From assembly GCA_905221605.1 (NCBI GenBank), contig CAJNDS010002172.1:110314-153112 (forward strand): a DNA stretch of 42,799 nt, in the 5' to 3' direction. The DNA is from Symbiodinium natans. Its lineage: Eukaryota; Sar; Dinophyceae; Suessiales; Symbiodiniaceae. A model generated the notes under the pieces. That model was not told the origin of the DNA. It searched no databases and saw nothing but the letters and a program-made list of their open reading frames with translations. Positions 17,272-26,332 of the stretch are shown piece after piece (within the stretch, counting starts at the first letter, position 1; each line of letters opens with the position of its first letter). Made by a program: the position numbers and the translations under genes.

Positions 17272-18417
17272 ATGGCACAAGCCGACCCAGGTCGCTTGCC
17301 CACCTCCGCAGCATGGGGGTCGGTAGCGCCCACGATGGGCCCGGTACCGGAACACGTTCTCCTCGGGACCAGTACTGGTCCCTTAAAATAAATTAATTAC
17401 CTAAACCCCCCCCCCTTTACCCTCTGCGTGGCTGCCTTTTTCGGGGGGGTACCCCCCGGGCCCCCTGGTTTTTGGGACGCCCGCCCGTCTGAGACCTTGC
17501 TGTAAACGTCCCTGAAACTGCCTCCCGACCCCCAATTCCTTTGATTCTCGGACCCAACGAACGTCATGAAACTGAATAAGTTTTTAGAAGTGGGCTGTTG
17601 TCTGAGTTTAAGCCTAAACCCTAAAAGGAATAGGTTTGGGTGGCTTTGCCGCCTTGGACGGCGTGGGGTGGGAGAAAAGCGTTAGATGGCCCTCCACAAT
17701 CGGGCCAATGCTGCTTTTCGCACCTCACCGAAGCTTTCGAGCTTGTTCCGAAACCTAACCTTCACAGCATCTACGCCCTATCACAGCAAACCCTAAACCC
17801 TAAACCCCAAATCCTAAACCGCTCGGCGGGTGAAGAAGTCGGGGCTCGCAGGGTGCAGAAGCAGCCTTACAAGCCTAAAGCGGAACCTTCTGACGCCCGG
17901 AAGACCTGGACCTGCGCGAAGAACGAAAGGGATCTATTTCCAAAATCCCAAACCCTAAACCTTAAACCCTTCCGGGTTTAGGGTTTGGGGTTTAGGGTTT
18001 AGGGTTTAGGGTTTAGGGTTTAGGGTTTAGGGCTGAGGGCTGAGGGCTGAGGGCTGAGGAGTTCCGCCTAGGTCTCTACTATGAACCAGGAAGTCTGGGT
18101 GCTTCGAAGATGTCCCAGTACCACAGTAGGGTTTAGGGCTTGGGGCCGCGCCGCCTGCCCTTTGAAGGCCTCAAGAATTATCTAGGGCTTACTTGGAGGT
18201 GCATGGTGCTTATTTGCCGATTATAACTGTACTTATGACTGTACTTATAACCACATTAGGGCACTTGAGGGGCTTGTAAGTGGGTTGTAAGTACAGTTCT
18301 AATTGGTTAGTAAGTACCATGAACATGCAAGTAGGGTTTAGGGTTTAGGGATTGTTGGCTAAGCCCCCTACTAAGAGCGGCCTCAAGATGGAACCGAGAT
18401 CCATGAAATGGCTCTAG
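17272..18417 (+). CDS. Four-exon small protein, 98 codons
   Basis: Exons 17272-17290 (MAQADP), 17839-17975, 18059-18130 and 18349-18417 join in frame (297 bp, TAG end). All donors are GT: G|GTCGC and two GG|GTTTAGGG; acceptors are AAGAAG, CTGAG and TTTAG. Exon 2 reads VQKQPYKPKAEPSDARKTWT then CAKNERDLFP; exon 3 reads EFRLGLYYEPGSLGASKMSQ; exon 4 ends MEPRSMKWL. It is basic and hydrophilic, and not recognised. Intron 1 contains family E copy 2 and intron 3 contains family D copy 2. Exon 1 is very short and the least secure part; a minus-strand open frame (about 17223-17385) overlaps it. Confidence 0.35.
17365..17382. repeat. Perfect 18-bp palindrome
   Basis: GGGACCAGTACTGGTCCC equals its own reverse complement. 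The 10-bp palindrome CCGGTACCGG lies 14 bp upstream, at 17341-17350. It could be a binding site or chance. Confidence 0.8.
17565..17775 (+). repeat. Dispersed family E, copy 2
   Basis: It starts GAAACTGAATAAGTTTTTAG and ends TAACCTTCACAGCATCTACG, closely matching 12127-12316 and 37372-37566. It is in the first intron of the 17272-18417 gene model. Confidence 0.7.
18190..18335 (+). repeat. Foldback family D, copy 2
   Basis: The left arm begins TACTTGGAGGTGCATGGTGC; the right arm ends ACCATGAACATGCAAGTAG. The arms carry GATTATAACTGTACTTA and its complement. It fills most of the intron 18131-18348. Confidence 0.7.
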
Positions 18418-18587
18418 GAAAACCTCCCAAGCCCTAAACACGAATGACCCTAAACCAAAACACCGGTAACCCTAAGGTTTAGGGCTTAGAGCTTAGGGCT
18501 TAGGGTTTAGGCTTAGGCTTTAGGGTTTGGGTTCAGTGTTTAGGGTATAGGGTTTAGGACCCGAAGCCCTAATTCTACACCCTAAAC

Positions 18588-18676
18588 CCCAAGCTCTGTC
18601 AAACAGTCGGCCCGCCTCCGCACTGCAGCGCTCAGAATATGGCGCCATGAACTCGGCGGTCAGCAGTGTGCCTATG
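18588..18676 (-). CDS. Isolated exon, minus strand
   Basis: Acceptor AAACAG and donor TGGG|GTTTAGGG bound 29 codons: IGTLLTAEFMAPYSERCSAE, then AGRLFDRAW. The composition is convincing, but the plus strand is also open (SARLRTAALRIWRHELGG). Neighbouring exons were not joined. Confidence 0.35.
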
Positions 18677-19063
18677 CTGTTTGCACGAGAAAGAGATGGG
18701 GCAAAGGTTTAAGGTTCAGGGTTTAGGGTTTGGGGTTTAGGGTTTAAGGTTTAGGGTTTAGGGTCTAGGGTTTAGGGTTTAGGGTTTAGGGTTTCGGGTT
18801 TAGGGTTTAGGGTTTCGGGTTTACGGTTTAGGGTTTACGGTTTAGGGTTGAAGGTATTTGAAGAGAAGGGGTTGGGGGCTTACCCAGGTTCGAGTCCTCA
18901 TCGAACCGACTGGACTTAAAAACTGGGGATTAGGGTGCCCTAGACCCGAAAACATCTAGACGCTCAACCGCAAACCCGAATATCCTAAACACGGAGCCCT
19001 ACACCCTCCTAAACTGAACTCCAAGCCACGAAGCCCGCTCCGGTCCCACCTCCTCCCCACGAG

Positions 19064-19348
19064 TTGGGGCTTGGATGTTCTGTCCTCATATTTTTCCTCT
19101 CCTTATTTGTTTTCCGCTTTCTTGTCGGGGACCTCTTGGCTTCCCCCCTCTCTAGGAGAAAGCTACATTCCCTCAATATTTTCATAGGATTCATACTACT
19201 TTCCGTAGGATTTCTTATCATCAAACGGATAAGGCCCAAAACCATAGGGGTCTCTATAGGGTCTATCGACGCCTATCATAGGGGGCTACTTTATGGACCT
19301 ATCTTCGTAGCCGCCTATAGGTCTTTATCGGATCGGGGTCTGTCGTAA
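19064..19348 (+). CDS. Hydrophobic open frame, doubtful
   Basis: The frame contains two strongly hydrophobic stretches (CSVLIFFLSLFVFRFLVG and LNIFIGFILLSVGFLII) within about 60 codons, then runs into repeat sequence from 19238. There is no good start context or splice pattern. It could be an exon for a membrane segment or an accident of T-rich DNA. Confidence 0.2.
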   Translation: MGLGCSVLIFFLSLFVFRFLVGDLLASPLSRRKLHSLNIFIGFILLSVGFLIIKRIRPKTIGVSIGSIDAYHRGLLYGPIFVAAYRSLSDRGLS

Positions 19349-19795
19349 TCAGGATAGGCCCCTACCCTTGGCCCCCTACGCCTAAGCGATAGACCCCTAT
19401 CTGTAGAGGTCGGTCCGGTGGGGATAGGTACCTATGCATAGGCCCCTGCCTGGAAAGGCTAGGGGTCTATATATAGGGGTGCATAGTTCAGACCTAGACC
19501 CCTAACTCGCTCGAGGACAAGTGATACACTTGTTATTACAGGGGTCTATGGGTTTGCGGAGGCAGGGGCCTATGGAAAAGGGATAGGGGTCTATGCCGTG
19601 ATATAGTGATATAGGTAGGGATAGGGTCTATGCATAGAGGTCTATGGCAAAAGGGAGGGGTCTCTGCCGAAACGGGTAGGGCCTATGTATGGGTTCCACC
19701 ACGGACGAATAAGGCTCAGGAAATAGGACCCTCAAAACCATAGGGGTCTCTATAGGGGTCTATCGACGCCTATCATAGGGGGCTACTTTATGGAC
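19238..19795. repeat. AGGGGTCTAT-rich repeat block bounded by a 57-bp direct repeat
   Basis: The segment beginning AAAACCATAGGGG at 19238 recurs at 19734 with one indel, both ending GGCTACTTTATGGAC. Between them the motif TAGGGGTCTAT or AGGGGCCTATG recurs at irregular spacing of about 20-40 bp. It is followed by a G-rich tract (19796-19862). I see no gene in it. Confidence 0.7.
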
Positions 19796-20010
19796 GGGGG
19801 GGTTGGGGGGGGGGGGTTGGGGGGGGGCGGGGTGGGTGGGGGGGGGGTTGGGGGGTGGGGGGGCTTGCTTGCTTGCGTGCTTGCTTGCCTAGAGGCCACG
19901 GGGCCGGAAAAAAAAGAAGAGAAAAAAAGGAATAAAAAACAAAAAACAAAAAACACCGCCACTCCGAATTCTGCGCCTCCTACATTTCGGCCGTGCACAC
20001 ACTGAAACAG

Positions 20011-20072
20011 ATTGAAGGTTTGATTACAAAGGGTAGCAAAGATGCTTCAAACCCACGCACAGTGGTATCCGA
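20011..20072 (+). CDS. Isolated exon candidate
   Basis: From the acceptor GAAACAG the frame reads IEGLITKGSKDASNPRTVVS and ends at a GC donor. The same frame is open upstream (EFCASYISAVHTLKQ). The composition is protein-like; no partner exon was found. Confidence 0.3.
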
Positions 20073-20541
20073 GCTAACATCCCTCCTAACCCTAAACCCT
20101 AAACCCTGAACCCTAGACCCTAAACCCTAAACCCTAAACCCCTAGACTCTAAAGCCGAAGCCCCCAACCCCAAAATGCAATAGCTAAGCTGCAGGAGTAG
20201 TAGAGCACGGTGGCCGTCTTCAAGAGGGCGCCTCGGCGAAGATGGGATTAGGGTACAGGGTTTAGGGTTTAGGGTCTACTGTAGGGCTTAGGGTTAAGGG
20301 TTGAGGGTTGGGGGTTTGGGGTTTAGGGTCCAGGATTTAACTTCAAGGTGCCCTGAGGCCTAGACCTCAAAGCGGAAGACCTTAGCCCTAAACCCGAAGC
20401 CCTGAGCACTAAGCCCTAAGCCCTAAGCCCTAAGCCCTGAACAAAACCCTATACACCCTAAACCCTTAACCCTAAACCCTAAACCTCAACCCTGCCCTTC
20501 AGTAACCTAAGCCCTGAACCCAAAACCCCGAATCCCACAAC

Positions 20542-20774
20542 CCCGATGGGATGGGGCTCTAGCTTTCGTAGGACGCGCCGCGCATGACCCCTTGGGTCGA
20601 GGCGCGTCGCTTCAGTGAGCAAACCCTGAACCCTAATTAGGCCTAAACCTACACCCTGAACCCTAAAACCCGAAACCCCCCCCCGGAGTGTACCCAGAAA
20701 CTGCCCTGAGCACGTGGCCGATGGACGCCACGGAGAGCACGCGAAGCATAACCGCAACGGCGGCCAACACAAAC
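20542..20774 (-). CDS. Two-exon fragment with a hydrophobic segment
   Basis: Exon 20774-20694 reads FVLAAVAVMLRVLSVASIGH, then VLRAVS: one membrane helix or signal anchor. Its donor is TCTGG|GTACAC. Exon 20632-20542 follows in phase: VQGLLTEATRLDPRGHARRV, then LRKLEPHPIG, ending at GT. A further minus-strand exon at about 20185-20245 (LLKTATVLYYSC) could follow in phase 0. The start codon and 3' end are not found, and no family is recognised. Confidence 0.4.
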
Positions 20775-20937
20775 CTCAAGGGTTTAGGATTTAGGGTATA
20801 GGGTTTAGGGTTTGGCGTTTTGGCTTCTGGCTTTAGGGTTTAGGGGGCTTTGAAAAGGGGGGCGGGGGGGATTTGGGGGTTGAAAGCTTAGCTTTCAGGG
20901 AAGACCCTAAACCCGAAAGCCTCAGGGTCGAAGACTG

Positions 20938-21057
20938 CGGGTTATAACTGTACTTTTCAATCTACTTATAACCATATTCGGGCACTCAAGGGGCTTACAA
21001 GAGGGTTGTAAGTACAGTTATAATTGGTTAATAAGTACCATGAACCTCTAAGTAGGA
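20938..21057 (+). repeat. Foldback family D, copy 3 (left end lost)
   Basis: It begins inside the left arm (GGTTATAACTGTACTTT) and ends with a full right arm, TACCATGAACCTCTAAGTAG. It lies immediately before the plus-strand frame starting at 21059. Confidence 0.7.
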
Positions 21058-21058
21058 G

Positions 21059-21660
21059 ATGGCCCTTGAGAGATGGATGGATGTAGGAAGACATGCTAAA
21101 AAGGAGGGCGAAACTGAAAGACCTCATGTAGCCTATGAAACCCAGGGGCGCGTACTTCAGAACCCTTTGAAAAAAGGTAAGAGACAAGGGGCCGTGCAAC
21201 TACCCGCGGAAGCTAGACAAGTAGTTCATGCGATGCCCGAAACGTTGCGGTCGATACGACTTGAATCACCCTAAACCCTAAACCCTAAACCCTAGACCCT
21301 AAACCCTCAACCCTAAACCCTACACCCTACACCCTAAACGCTAAACCCTAGACTTGATTGCAGTTATCGTAGAACTACTGGAGGAGACCATTTTCGTCTT
21401 CTCGCCTTTGGGGATTGAGGTTGTCTACCATGGCTCCCCTATACCCTAAACCCTAAACCCTACACTCTACACCCTAAACCCTAAACCCTAAACCCTAGAC
21501 TTAACTGCAGTTATCTTGGAACTACTGGAGGTGTTAATTAAGGGGTATGGGGCATGAGGATGCGCATGGCCGGCACAGAAGGTCTAAGAAGGAGTACCCG
21601 AGGAGGAGGCTACGAGGTGCCTGGGATACGCCGACTCCAGTCTTAGCAGCCCGGGGTACT
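21059..21660 (+). pseudogene. Duplicated gene segment, copy A
   Basis: Exon 21059-21176 (MALERWMDVGRHAKKEGETE ... GRVLQNPLKK) ends at the strong donor G|GTAAGAG. Exon 21364-21419 follows in phase after ATTGCAG: IVELLEETIFVFSPLGIE, donor GAG|GTTGTC. A degraded second copy of this exon lies at about 21494-21532. The next exon-like segment, from TTAAG|GGGTATGGGG (about 21543), has one extra G relative to copy B at 25279 and so shifts frame. A telomere-like array separates each part, and the arrays occupy equivalent positions in copy B. It is a decayed or rearranging gene of unknown function. Confidence 0.45.
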
Positions 21661-21750
21661 GATGGGGCGTGGGGTGTGGGGTTTGGGGTTTGGGGTTTAG
21701 GGTTTGGGGTTTGGGGTTTAGGGTTTAGGGTTTAGGGGGTTAGGGTTTAG

Positions 21751-21882
21751 GGGTTTCGGGTCATTTGCCGAAGTCCCCGTCCCCGGCGTGTGGCCACGTG
21801 GCAGGATCGGATCGAAGTCAAAGAGTCGCCAGAAAGGCTTCAAGACGGACCAAGCGTAGGCACCCGAGCCCAGGACCACTAG
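21751..21882 (+). CDS. Open frame of 43 codons after a TTTAG acceptor
   Basis: The frame includes SPRPRRVATWQDRIEVKESP, then ERLQDGPSVGTRAQDH and TAG. It is hydrophilic and protein-like. It could be the last exon of the segment upstream, but the join is not resolved. Confidence 0.3.
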   Translation, partial: GFRVICRSPRPRRVATWQDRIEVKESPERLQDGPSVGTRAQDH

Positions 21883-22023
21883 CCTGATGGATCTGGGCTT
21901 TTTGGTCTAGGACTTGGGCCACCCTAAAGCCTACACCCTAAGGGTGTAGGGTTTAGGGTTTAGGGTTTAGGGTTTAGGGTTTAGGGTTTAGGGTTTAGGG
22001 TTTAGGGTTTGGGGCTTCGCCAG

Positions 22024-22523
22024 GCAGAGCGATATGCCTTCACAGAGATTCCGTGCGCATGTCGCATGTCACGTTCTACTCCAGACAGGTCAAAGCTCCA
22101 CCTGCTCAACGAGTACGCTTTGGCATGTTCCCCTTGTACTAACAGTCCTTAATAAGGTTTAGGGTTTAGGGGTTCAGGGGTTTAGGGGTTTAGGGTTTAG
22201 GGTTTAGGGTTTAGGGTTTAGGGTTTAGGGTTTGGGGTTTGGGGTTTGGGTTTAGGGTTTAGGGTTTAGGGTTTAGAGTTTAGGGTTTAGGGTTTAGGGT
22301 TGAGGGTTTAGGGTTTAGGCTCCTTAATAGGGTTCAGGGTTTAGGGGCAGGGGGTACTATAATCCCTATTCAGGACTGTTAGTATAAGAAGGAGCATCTC
22401 AAAGTACACTATAGACAATATTCGGGCCGTTCGGCACGCGATGCACGCTCGCCCCAGCCCTTCTGGCCAAGTACTATCTGCCTGCCCACGCACCCTTCTG
22501 AGACCCCAAGCCCAGATTTTAGG
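22024..22523 (+). CDS. Exon pair flanking a TIR element
   Basis: Exon 22024-22126 opens after CGCCAG (AERYAFTEIPCACRMSRSTP) and ends at GCAT|GTTCCCC, inside the left terminus of a family A element. Exon 22405-22523 resumes after CTCAAAG in phase (HYRQYSGRSARDARSPQPFW) and ends at AGG|GTTTAGGG. The intervening 278 bp are the element plus a telomere-repeat insert. Caution: both islands are also open on the minus strand (RWSFDLSGVERDMRHAHG; RVRGQADSTWPEGLGRAC). Confidence 0.3.
22121..22404 (+). repeat. TIR element family A, copy 4, with telomere-repeat insert
   Basis: The left arm TGGCATGTTCCCCTTGTACT and the right arm GTTAGTATAAGAAGGAGCAT are inverted repeats. Between them lies about 165 bp of TTTAGGG repeat (22157-22320), flanked by TCCTTAATA on both sides (22145 and 22322). 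The homologous copies at 15109 and 15644 have no such insert. Confidence 0.65.
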
Positions 22524-22630
22524 GTTTAGGGTTTAGGGTTTAGGGCTTAGGGTTTAGGGTTTAGGGTTTAGGGTTTAGGGTTTAGGGCTTAGGGCTTAGG
22601 GTTTAGGGTTTAGGGTTTAGGGCCCTAGAC

Positions 22631-24920
22631 TCACAACAGCGAGCTGTGCAACCGTGCATGCACACAAACGAAAAACAACCCAACACCCTCTTGCCCATAC
22701 CGAATTCTACATCCAAGCAGAAAGGCTCCAACCTCAAGGGGCTTAGGGTTCAGGGCGGGCTCAGGAAATACAAACCCCCCGAACGCAAAACCCTAAACCC
22801 TAAACCCTAAACCCTGAACCCTAAACCCTAAACCCCAAACCCCAACCTGAACGGCCGCGGTCTGGCCAAGAGGCAGCACGGCACCCACGATGAGGAGGAT
22901 TAAGACCAGCTGCCACGACAGCAGCAGCACGCCTGCGCTGTTCTGAAGTTCTCGCGCTTTAGGGTTCAGGGTTGAGGGTTTAGGGTTTAATTTAGGGTTT
23001 AGGGTTTAGGGTTTAGGGTTTAGGGTTTAGGGTTTAGGGTTTAGGGTTTAGGGTTTAGGGTTTAGGGTTTAGGGTTTAGGGTTTAGAGTTTAGGGTTTGG
23101 GGGAATCTCCACCGCCCCCCAGCCCGAAAAAGGGCTCTGAAGAGCACCAAACTGCGCAAAAAATAGTCTTTACCGACTACTCCTGGCAGCAAACCCAAAC
23201 CCCCAACCTTCCTAAACCCGCAGCCCCAAACCCCCAGACCTCGAAAACCCGCAAAAAGCCCATAAAAACCTGCGAGTAAACCCTAAACCCTAAACCCAAA
23301 CCCTAAACCCTAAACCCTAAACCCTAAACCCTAAACCCTAAACCTGAACCCTAAACCCTAAACCCTAAACCCTAAACCCTAAACCCTAAACCCTAAACCC
23401 TAAACCCTAAACCCTAAACCGATGCCTGCGACCATGGGCCCCAGCAGCACCATGCCCGCGAAAGCCGCGGCACCTGAAGAACTTGAGATTTGTTGGGGCG
23501 TCTTAAGGGTTTAGGGTTTAGGGTTTAGGGTTTAGGGTTTAGGGTTTAGGGTCTAGGGTAGAACCCAGAAATCCTCCCCGCTTTACCCTCATAAGGAAGA
23601 AAATGTTCATTTTTTTTGGCGGGGGGGGTTCTTAAGCAAACAGTAGTAAGGTGTTTTCAGAGTTTAGGGATTGCCTAAGGGTTTTTTGAGGTTTTTGTAG
23701 GCATTTCAAGGTGTTTTAAGGCTTCTTTGAGGGTTGCTTAAGGGCTTTTGACGGCCTTTTCAGGATGGTTTAAGCTTGTTCGAAGGTTATTTTTAAGGGT
23801 TTAAGCCTTTTTAAAGGCCTTTTCCAGGGGTTTTATAGGGCTTTTTGATAAAGGCTTTTTACAGGTTTGTTTACGGGTTTTAAGGGAGTTCTCCAGGTCT
23901 TGGGGGGCTTTGCGAGGGCTTGCAGGGTTTCTGGCGCTTTGGGGGTTTTGGGTGGTTTTGTGAGGCGTTAGTGCGTCTAGGGTTTCTACCTGTTTTTAGG
24001 GTTTTAGGATTTGAGTTGTCTTTTTAGGGTTTAGGGTTTAGGGTTTAGGGTTTAGGGTTTAGGGTTTAGGGTTTTTGGTTTAGGGTTTAGGGTTTCGGGT
24101 CTAGGGTTTAGGGTTTAGGGTTTAGGGTTTAGGGTTTAGGGTTTAGGGTTTAGGGTTTAGGGTTTAGGGCTGCCAAGGGCTGCCACCCATCCTGTGGAGC
24201 CCGAGTCGCAAGAGACGGCCATGATCGTCCAGCGCTGGAGCCACTGGCGCAGGCCGTTCAGAACCTTGGGGGGGGGGGGGGGGGGCGCACGAAACCCTAA
24301 ACCCTAAACCCTAAACCCTAAACCCTAAACCCAAAACCCCAAACCCTAAGCCTAAACCCTAAACCCTAAACCCTAAACCCCTCATGAAACTCCGCAACCC
24401 TTAAACCCCTGAAACCAGGAGGGCTTTCAAATCCAAAGTAGAGTTGGGGAATCCCAAGTTGCCAAGTCAAACACGTTCTCAACCCCAACTGGATGAACCC
24501 CACCCACCCTAGGACCAGAACCCTCAACCCTGTGGGGTTTAAGGTTTAGGGTTTAGGGTTTAGGGTTTAGGGTTTAGGGTGTAGGGCTTAAGGAGGTGAG
24601 CGTCACGAGCACCAGTTGGGCGTTTGTCTCACGTGCTCAGGGCGCCACAAAACCCACGGTCACTCAGCACAAAAGACGAGGCGTGAGGTATCAGCTGGCA
24701 AGAGATTGCATTTTTCTCAAATGAAGTAGGGTTTATATTTCTTGTACCCCCAAAAGGACACCCAAGGTATACACTCACCGATATTAAAAAGGAACCTCAT
24801 ATACACTCACCAATAACCGTAATAGATACCCTGCTTCACATAACTCCAGTCTATGTCAGGCCAGATCGCTGGCAGCGCCTGCAAGCTATCTGCCATGGCC
24901 TCCGGAAGAGTTGAAGACAT
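22631..24920 (-). CDS. Seven-exon multi-pass membrane protein, 209 codons
   Basis: Exons in coding order 24920-24830, 24635-24588, 24529-24399, 24264-24171, 23473-23420, 22956-22847, 22732-22631 total 630 bp, ATG to TGA, with all six junctions in phase. Introns 2 and 4 begin GC, the others GT. The start is MSSTLPEAMADSLQALPAIW. Hydrophobic segments include LVLVTLTSLRLRVLVLGWVG, AAAFAGMVLLGPMVAGI, GVLLLSWQLVLILLIVGAVL and VGLFFVCVHA, so at least three or four membrane helices are likely. I recognise no transporter or channel motif. Intron 2 (58 bp) is essentially all CCCTAAA repeat. The last exon is open antisense too, and exon 3 could end earlier at GT after 24415 with a different join. Confidence 0.55.
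22985..23419. repeat. TTTAGGG then CCCTAAA arrays with an open frame between
   Basis: G-strand repeats (22985-23096) and C-strand repeats (23277-23419) face each other across 180 bp, so the whole could fold back. The middle holds a plus-strand frame, GESPPPPSPKKGSEEHQTAQ, ending at TAA 23279. It lies antisense in intron 5 of the membrane-protein gene, so I leave it unassigned. Confidence 0.7.
23575..23650 (+). repeat. Dispersed family B, copy 2
   Basis: TTTACCCTCATAAGGAAGAA, a T/G run, then TTCTTAAGCAAACAG, as in the copies at 14531 and 42165. The following 23650-24010 is G/T-rich degenerate sequence without visible genes. Confidence 0.5.
24530..24587 (-). repeat. 58-bp intron made of telomere repeats
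   Basis: On the sense strand the intron begins GCCCTACACCCTAAACCC, continues as CCCTAAA units, and ends AACCCCACAG. It joins exons 24635-24588 and 24529-24399 in frame. It is the shortest and clearest case in the window. Confidence 0.6.
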
Positions 24921-25010
24921 GCTTAGGGTTTAGGGGTTTGGGGTTAGGGGTTAGGGTTTAGGGTATAGGGTTTAGGGTTTAGGGCTTAGGGCTTAGGGTT
25001 TAGGGTCATA

Positions 25011-25452
25011 AAGCCAAAGGGCCCATACTTCAGAACCCTTCAAAGAAGGTGAGGACTATGTTGATTAAGGGACCGTGTAACTTGCCTTCGCTAAACCCTA
25101 AACCCTAAACCCTAAACCCTGAACCCTAAACCCTAAACCCTAGACTTGAGTGCAGCTATCGTAAAACTACTGGAGTAGACCATTTTCATTGAGGTTGTCT
25201 ACTATGGCTTCCTAAACCCTAAACCCCAAAACCCCAAACCCTACACCCTACACCCTAAACCCTTTTCTGTCTGTTAAGGGGTACGGGCATGGGGATGCGG
25301 ATGGCCTAGAAAAGGTCCTGTGCTTGTACGAGACTGCTGTAGATATTTTCTGCCGCGGGCGAAGAGCGGTAACGTGTCCTTGGTCAGGACCCTTCTACGA
25401 AGCTCTCTCCTTAAACCCTAAACCCCAAACCCACCTGGGTCTAGGGTTTTAA
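25011..25452 (+). pseudogene. Duplicated gene segment, copy B
   Basis: It matches copy A (21059-21590) segment by segment: GGGCCCATACTTCAGAACCC with donor AAG|GTGAGG (one A fewer, so the phase differs); GACTTGAGTGCAG then CTACTGGAGTAG, where copy A has an open codon; and an 18-bp deletion before ATTGAGGTTGTCTA. The last exon is intact here: from TCTGTTAAG, 25279-25452 reads GYGHGDADGLEKVLCLYETA, then VDIFCRGRRAVTCPWSGPFY. So each copy is broken at different points. Confidence 0.45.
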
Positions 25453-25591
25453 GGTTTAGGGTTTCTGGTTTAGGGGAGTATTTCCCTAAATAGGGGAACC
25501 CTTTATTGCATACAAAACCAACGTACGATAATCATTTTTGTTCTAGGAACGTGCAGAAAAAGGTAGCCCGCTATTGAGGAACCCGCACATT

Positions 25592-25978
25592 TCAGCCTTT
25601 CAGATACCCGAAACCCCAAGACCTCAAACCCCTGCACATACTGTCAGGTACATACAAGACAACTTCATTGCAAGCCAACCACACAGTCAGCCAAGATGCA
25701 CCAAGAAACCAAACAGCCACACATGAAGGCAACACGCCGAATAAGCAAAACAACCACGCATTGAGCCAGGGAGCACCACTATGCAGATGTGCCCCATAAG
25801 CAAAACAACCACACCACACATTAAGCCCACACGCACCGATAATAATAAAACATAAGCACAACAAGCCGAGATGCACCCCAAGTGTCGCGAGGATAACAGA
25901 AAAATCCTGAAGTCCCTGCCCAACATCATGAAGCCTAAACCCCTCAGTCCTGAGCTCATGAAACCTTAAACCCTTCAA
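25592..25978 (-). CDS. Hydrophobic 128-codon open frame, doubtful
   Basis: Met-to-stop frame rich in Cys, Trp, Leu and Gly (LGLLCLCFIIIGACGLNVW; PWLNAWLFCLFGVLPSCVAV) with a loose 19-20 residue internal repeat. The underlying DNA has a repeated motif, AGCAAAACAACCAC, at 25746 and 25799. It could be a membrane-segment exon or a translated minisatellite. A second minus frame is also open over most of it. Confidence 0.2.
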   Translation of the reverse strand: MKGLRFHELRTEGFRLHDVGQGLQDFSVILATLGVHLGLLCLCFIIIGACGLNVWCGCFAYGAHLHSGAPWLNAWLFCLFGVLPSCVAVWFLGASWLTVWLACNEVVLYVPDSMCRGLRSWGFGYLKG

Positions 25979-26034
25979 CCCAAACCCTAAACCTTAAACC
26001 CTGCAAAGGACCTTGAACCCTGAAACCCAGTGAC

Positions 26035-26118
26035 CCAGTACGGCCTTGTTCTGGTGGGCCAGCACGAAGAAGAACCAGTCGGGCGCCAGCCACACGACCT
26101 TTCGCACAGTGTCGCAGG
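26035..26118 (-). CDS. Isolated exon with strong coding bias
   Basis: Acceptor CACCACAG and donor CTGG|GTCACT bound 27 codons, CDTVRKVVWLAPDWFFFVLA then HQNKAVL, nearly all with G or C in the third position. It is the strongest isolated exon by composition. Flanking telomere arrays lie at 26128-26210. The protein is not recognised. Confidence 0.45.
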
Positions 26119-26246
26119 CTGTGGTGTTTAGGGTTTAGGGTTTAGGGTTTAGGGTTTAGGGTTTAGGGTTAGGGTTTAGTGCTTAGGGTTTAGGGTTTAG
26201 GGTTTAGGATTTATAGAAATTGTATAGGGCTTGGGACCCAATAACG

Positions 26247-26332
26247 TTGTGACCGAAATGTTTTGACCGACGGTTTTGACCGAAACGTTTTTGACCGAAA
26301 GTTTTGACCGAAAAGTTTGACCGAAGGTTTTT
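26247..26332. repeat. TTTTGACCGAAA tandem repeat
   Basis: Six to seven degenerate units of about 14-15 bp (GACCGAAACGTTTT type), unrelated to the telomere heptamer. No gene is visible from 26130 to 26680 apart from arrays. Confidence 0.85.

Noticed and set aside
18885-18925. GGTTCGAGTCC, like the B box and T-arm of a tRNA
   Set aside because: No cloverleaf can be built: the T stem has only three pairs and no D or anticodon arm precedes it.
22640-22804. Plus-strand frame RAVQPCMHTNEKQPNTLLPI
   Set aside because: It is antisense to the last exon of the membrane-protein gene, which joins in phase and ends at a stop.
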